Shown here piece after piece: positions 60,988 to 64,000 of a DNA stretch of 64,000 nt. Origin of the DNA: Paenibacillus sp. FSL A5-0031 (GTDB lineage: Bacteria; Bacillota; Bacilli; Paenibacillales; Paenibacillaceae). The DNA is taken from contig NZ_MRTD01000003.1 of assembly GCF_001956295.1 (NCBI RefSeq), positions 186,001 to 250,000 on the forward strand, in the 5' to 3' direction. A model generated the notes under the pieces. That model saw only the letters and a program-made list of their open reading frames with translations, was not told the origin of the DNA and did not search any database. How positions within the stretch are numbered: the first letter of the stretch is position 1; every line of letters starts with the position of its first letter. The position numbers were made by a program, and so were the translations under genes.

Positions 60988-61431
60988 CTGCAGTGGAATA
61001 AATGAACCTTCTGAGCGGCGATAGGGCTTAACGTCAGGCGATTTCATGTTCTCCAGTGAAACAATCCAATAGGAAAGCTCCGAAGCGGGCAGGAAACCGT
61101 CAGTGTCGCTAGAAGACGGAATAGCCTTTGTACGCGGATGCGAATGAAATAAGCCGACAAGCGTTTGTCGGTTTTTTTGCATGTCATAATAAGCAGCGGT
61201 CCACTCGGTCGGATCAAACGAGAACGAATGCATGGGATCTTTATGATTATTAGTTATGGGGATAACAATATCTATAATGGCTTCATTTTGATCAGCGGTA
61301 ATGGAATGTAGGGATTGGCTGCTTGCCATAATGCCGCATGCCTCAAAAGGTTGAGCATCCGCACATATTTGAATAAGCCGCTCGAATGCCGATTTGGTTA
61401 TGCAGCCACGCGTTTGGTGTGTTTCCAACAC
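60973..61431 (-). CDS. JAB1/MPN (JAMM) metallopeptidase-fold protein
   Basis: 152 aa. The JAMM site is E30 (FEACGIM), H96-S-H98-P and S106-x2-D109 (SSSD). Bacterial members of the M67 family cut ubiquitin-like or small sulfur-carrier proteins, but no such partner is next to it. The start is GTG 61431 or TTG 61428; GGAGG lies 4-7 bases upstream. Its 3' end overlaps the exonuclease gene by 15 bases, head-on. Confidence 0.88.
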   Translation of the reverse strand: MLETHQTRGCITKSAFERLIQICADAQPFEACGIMASSQSLHSITADQNEAIIDIVIPITNNHKDPMHSFSFDPTEWTAAYYDMQKNRQTLVGLFHSHPRTKAIPSSSDTDGFLPASELSYWIVSLENMKSPDVKPYRRSEGSFIPLQLVLA

Positions 61432-61680
61432 AATGCCTCCTTTTTATAATGCGAATGAATTAAGTATAACGAAATAGGCTTAAGTCCGCTAATTTCAACA
61501 AGGCTGAGTATGAATTATGCTCAACTTACCCATAATAGTCGTCAGAGAATAGATAAGAACCATTTCTTTAAAAATGACGTTTTGATGGCTAATTTGTCCT
61601 GTGTATTGAGCTTCTATACGGTGCATGATACCATGAAGCGATATAGGCATTTGAAAATGTGAAAAAAAGGATGGAACCTC

Positions 61681-62220
61681 ATGAAACGTGTCGCAGCACT
61701 ATTTACGATTGCGTTGCTGTTTGCAGGATTAGCTGTATTTCAATATAAAAATGATGACTCGGATTCAGCAGCGATAGCAGCCACTTCAGTTGATTTTAAG
61801 CCGAAAGCGGGATTTCAAGCGACAACCTTCAAACTTCCTGATCTTGATGAGAAGTCCTATGAAATAGGGGGCAAACAGGATAAACTGACTTTCGTTAATT
61901 TCTGGGCATCCTGGTGTGGTCCTTGTGAACTGGAAGCGCCGGACCTGCAGCGCCTGCATGAGCAATACGGGGAAAAAATTTCACTCGTTGGCGTTAATGC
62001 TACGAAATTCGATAAAGAACGGGCAGCTAGAGACTTTGTCAAAGAATATGAGTTCACGTTTCCAATCTTAATGGATCGGGTGGGCGATGTGACGAAGCAG
62101 TATAAGGTAGATACGTTTCCAACAACGTTCCTTATTGACAGCGAAGGTGTAATTAGAGAGCGGATCAATGGCGTCATTCCTTATGCGGAGTGGGAACGCA
62201 TGATTGAGAAATGGATGTAG
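61681..62220 (+). CDS. TlpA/ResA-type thiol-disulfide oxidoreductase
   Basis: 179 aa. One N-terminal membrane anchor (about 4-20) is followed by an extracellular thioredoxin domain with WCGPC (C79, C82) and cis-Pro in DTFPTTFLID. The central pair is Gly-Pro instead of the Glu-Pro of ResA, so cytochrome c biogenesis is not certain. It stands alone and probably reduces disulfides outside the membrane. Confidence 0.93.
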   Translation: MKRVAALFTIALLFAGLAVFQYKNDDSDSAAIAATSVDFKPKAGFQATTFKLPDLDEKSYEIGGKQDKLTFVNFWASWCGPCELEAPDLQRLHEQYGEKISLVGVNATKFDKERAARDFVKEYEFTFPILMDRVGDVTKQYKVDTFPTTFLIDSEGVIRERINGVIPYAEWERMIEKWM

Positions 62221-62234
62221 TCGGCAGCAACAAC

Positions 62235-62281
62235 AAAAAAAGAGTCGAGCAGGCGTGAATAACCTGTTCGACTCTTTTTTT
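62235..62281 (+). terminator. Bidirectional terminator between TlpA-like and cimA genes
   Basis: AAAAAAAGAGTCGAGCAGG pairs with CCTGTTCGACTCTTTTTTT (one G-T), T tracts on both strands. Confidence 0.94.
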
Positions 62282-62287
62282 GTTGTT

Positions 62288-63904
62288 TTAATGATTGACG
62301 AGTCCCATGCGATCATGAGGATCAACGAGCGTGCTGTCAACCTTTACCATGTTAAGCAGGGCGTAACGAATACTGTCTACGAGAGCTTCCCAGCTTGCTT
62401 CGATGACGTTGTTTGATACGCCAACTGTGCTCCACGTATTGTTTAGTCCTGTCGACTCGATAAGAACACGTACCTTAGCTGCTGTAGCGTCCTTCTCGTC
62501 GATTACACGGACTTTATAATCGGATAGATGGATATCAACGATTTCCGGATAAAACTGCACCAGCGCCTTGCGCAGGGCGTTATCGAGGGCGTTGACAGGT
62601 CCATTGCCTTCAGCAGCCATATAAACTTGCTGGCCGCCAACGTTGATTTTTACAATCGCTTCTGAAATCATTTGGCCGTTTGTTTTTTCTACGAGCATTT
62701 TGAAGGATTCAACCTTGAACAACTCTTTTACTTCGCTGCCGAATGCTTCGCGAAGCAGCAGCTCCATGGAAGCGTCGGCGCCTTCAAATTGGTAGCCTTG
62801 ATGCTCGAGCTCTTTAATTTGATCCATAATGAGCTTTGTTTTCTCATTATTTGCGTTGACGTCAAGTCCAAGCTCTTTCGCCTTGGATATGATATTGCTT
62901 TGTCCTGCGAGCTCAGAGACAAGTATTCGCTGTTTGTTTCCAACAAGCTCTGGTTGAATATGCTCATAGGTTTTGGAATCCTTCATAATGGCGGAGACAT
63001 GAATGCCGCCTTTGTGAGCGAATGCGGCATTGCCGACATAAGCTTGACCAACAGGCATGTGAACATTCGCAATTTCACTGATATATCGAGCTGTACTCGT
63101 CAATGTGCGAAGCTTATCCTCTGGCAAAACGTCATAATTCATTTTGATTTGCAAGTTAGGAATGATGGAGCATAGGTTCGCGTTCCCGCAGCGCTCGCCG
63201 TAGCCGTTGATCGTGCCTTGTACTTGACGAGCTCCGGCTTCGATTGCTGCTAAAGAGTTTGCGACAGCCAGCTCACAGTCATTATGTGTATGAATGCCGA
63301 TAGGGGCCGTTAGCTCCTGCTTCACGCGAGAAACGATTTCATGGATTTCACTAGGCAATGTGCCGCCGTTTGTATCGCATAGGACGAGCCAGTTGGCGCC
63401 AGCCTCCTGTGCTTTCTTCAAAACAGCAATGGCATACTCTGGATTGTTCTTGTAGCCATCGAAAAAATGCTCGGCATCAAACAAGGCTTCCATTTGATTT
63501 TGCTTTAGAAAAGCAATGGAATCAAAAATCATCGACATATTTTCTTCTAAAGTCGTTTGCAGGGCTGTATGTACATGGAAATCCCATGACTTGCCTACAA
63601 GCGTAGCAGCCGGAACACCGGACTCCACGATGCGAACAAGGCTGGCATCCTGCTCTGCCAAACTGTTTTTGCGACGAGTGCTGCCGAAGGCAGTAATTTT
63701 GGCGCTTAAATTGAAAGCTTTGATCCGCTGAAAAAACTCAATATCCTTACTGTTGCTTCCAGGATTTCCGCCTTCAATATAATGAACGCCCAACGTGTCG
63801 AGCTTCTGGGCAATTTTTAATTTGTCATCTGCCGACAGGCTGATCCCTTCACCTTGAGTACCGTCACGCAGCGTCGTATCGAATATAGATATGTTTTTTG
63901 TCAT
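62288..63904 (-). CDS. cimA: Citramalate synthase
   Basis: 538 aa. It joins pyruvate and acetyl-CoA to (R)-citramalate, a threonine-independent entry to isoleucine. The HMGL barrel begins IFDTTLRDGTQGEG; HTHNDCELAVANSLAAIEAGA carries the metal His pair, and the C-terminal LeuA allosteric domain (about 410-530) is present. It is longer and different from leuA by GGNPGSNSKD and ATLVGKSWDFH. AAGGAGG lies 11 bases before the ATG. Confidence 0.95.
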   Translation of the reverse strand: MTKNISIFDTTLRDGTQGEGISLSADDKLKIAQKLDTLGVHYIEGGNPGSNSKDIEFFQRIKAFNLSAKITAFGSTRRKNSLAEQDASLVRIVESGVPAATLVGKSWDFHVHTALQTTLEENMSMIFDSIAFLKQNQMEALFDAEHFFDGYKNNPEYAIAVLKKAQEAGANWLVLCDTNGGTLPSEIHEIVSRVKQELTAPIGIHTHNDCELAVANSLAAIEAGARQVQGTINGYGERCGNANLCSIIPNLQIKMNYDVLPEDKLRTLTSTARYISEIANVHMPVGQAYVGNAAFAHKGGIHVSAIMKDSKTYEHIQPELVGNKQRILVSELAGQSNIISKAKELGLDVNANNEKTKLIMDQIKELEHQGYQFEGADASMELLLREAFGSEVKELFKVESFKMLVEKTNGQMISEAIVKINVGGQQVYMAAEGNGPVNALDNALRKALVQFYPEIVDIHLSDYKVRVIDEKDATAAKVRVLIESTGLNNTWSTVGVSNNVIEASWEALVDSIRYALLNMVKVDSTLVDPHDRMGLVNH

Positions 63905-64000
63905 TAACGGGACGCCTCCTTCACTGAATGCCTTTTCAAATCATAATTTAGTATTATAACACTTGTCGCCTTGAAAGTAGAGGGGGCAAAAGGAATTTTT

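Overview
The window reads as chromosomal DNA of a low-to-moderate GC, spore-former-type Firmicute, most likely Paenibacillus or a close relative (inference). The evidence is the strong AGGAGG-type ribosome binding sites, frequent TTG and GTG starts, a U-tailed hairpin at almost every gene end, a hemE-hemH-hemY (coproporphyrin) operon, and many Bacillales families (YutE, YtxH with DUF948, YuzB, YitT, YesL, YugP, YtpB, YpsC, YebC, CshA). I saw no rRNA, tRNA, transposase, prophage or CRISPR array.

Layout. 0-3.5 kb: the 3' end of a CuA-type cupredoxin, small conserved genes, a SufR-like Fe-S regulator, and a DUF948/YtxH envelope pair. 3.6-9.8 kb: glgC and a GH13 neopullulanase-type enzyme, an SDR, glutamate racemase, and an M14 gamma-D-glutamyl peptidase. 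9.8-13.2 kb: a HesB-fold protein whose cysteine sites are replaced by HGDH, a YuzB-like protein, a DUF3990 (ADP-ribosyltransferase-fold) gene overlapping a small partner, and a multi-pass PDZ-Lon protease. 13.3-19 kb: LtaS-like synthase, YpsC-like RNA methyltransferase, O-methyltransferase, a tandem-repeat intergenic region with six copies of a 20-bp hairpin unit, and an MFS exporter that may be leaderless.

19.3-30.1 kb is the centrepiece, a Gram-positive type IV pilus locus: pilB, pilT, pilC, pilin, pilD, two reverse-strand minor pilins, a 657-aa protein with about 13 repeats that look like a beta-solenoid, then pilM, pilN and pilO. A perfect 26-bp palindrome covers the -10 box of its predicted promoter.

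30.2-37.5 kb: hemEHY, a CapA-like protein, a glycerophosphodiesterase, a DUF92 membrane protein with a sharp internal GC island, and a DinB-like protein. 37.6-49.2 kb: a YkvO/YkvN-like SDR and HxlR pair with staggered operator repeats, oligoendopeptidase F with two plausible starts, small proteins, a methyltransferase, Csp, YebC, an MFS protein, a YtpB-like terpene synthase, pfkA and a DUF4015 hydrolase. 49.3-57.2 kb: YitT, CshA, YesL, a probable 6S RNA, a DUF1499-like protein, Tpx, rhomboid, a LysR regulator, YugP and a MerR regulator. 57.7-64 kb: amtB followed by a DUF294 nucleotidyltransferase and a DnaQ-type exonuclease under a GlnR/TnrA-like site, then a JAMM protein, a TlpA/ResA-type thioredoxin and citramalate synthase.

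The points most worth pursuing are the pilus-linked solenoid protein and palindromic operator, the amtB-nucleotidyltransferase-exonuclease unit, the DUF3990 pair, the HGDH-substituted HesB protein and the hairpin repeats at 17.4-17.7 kb. All calls come from reading the sequence. No database search was run.
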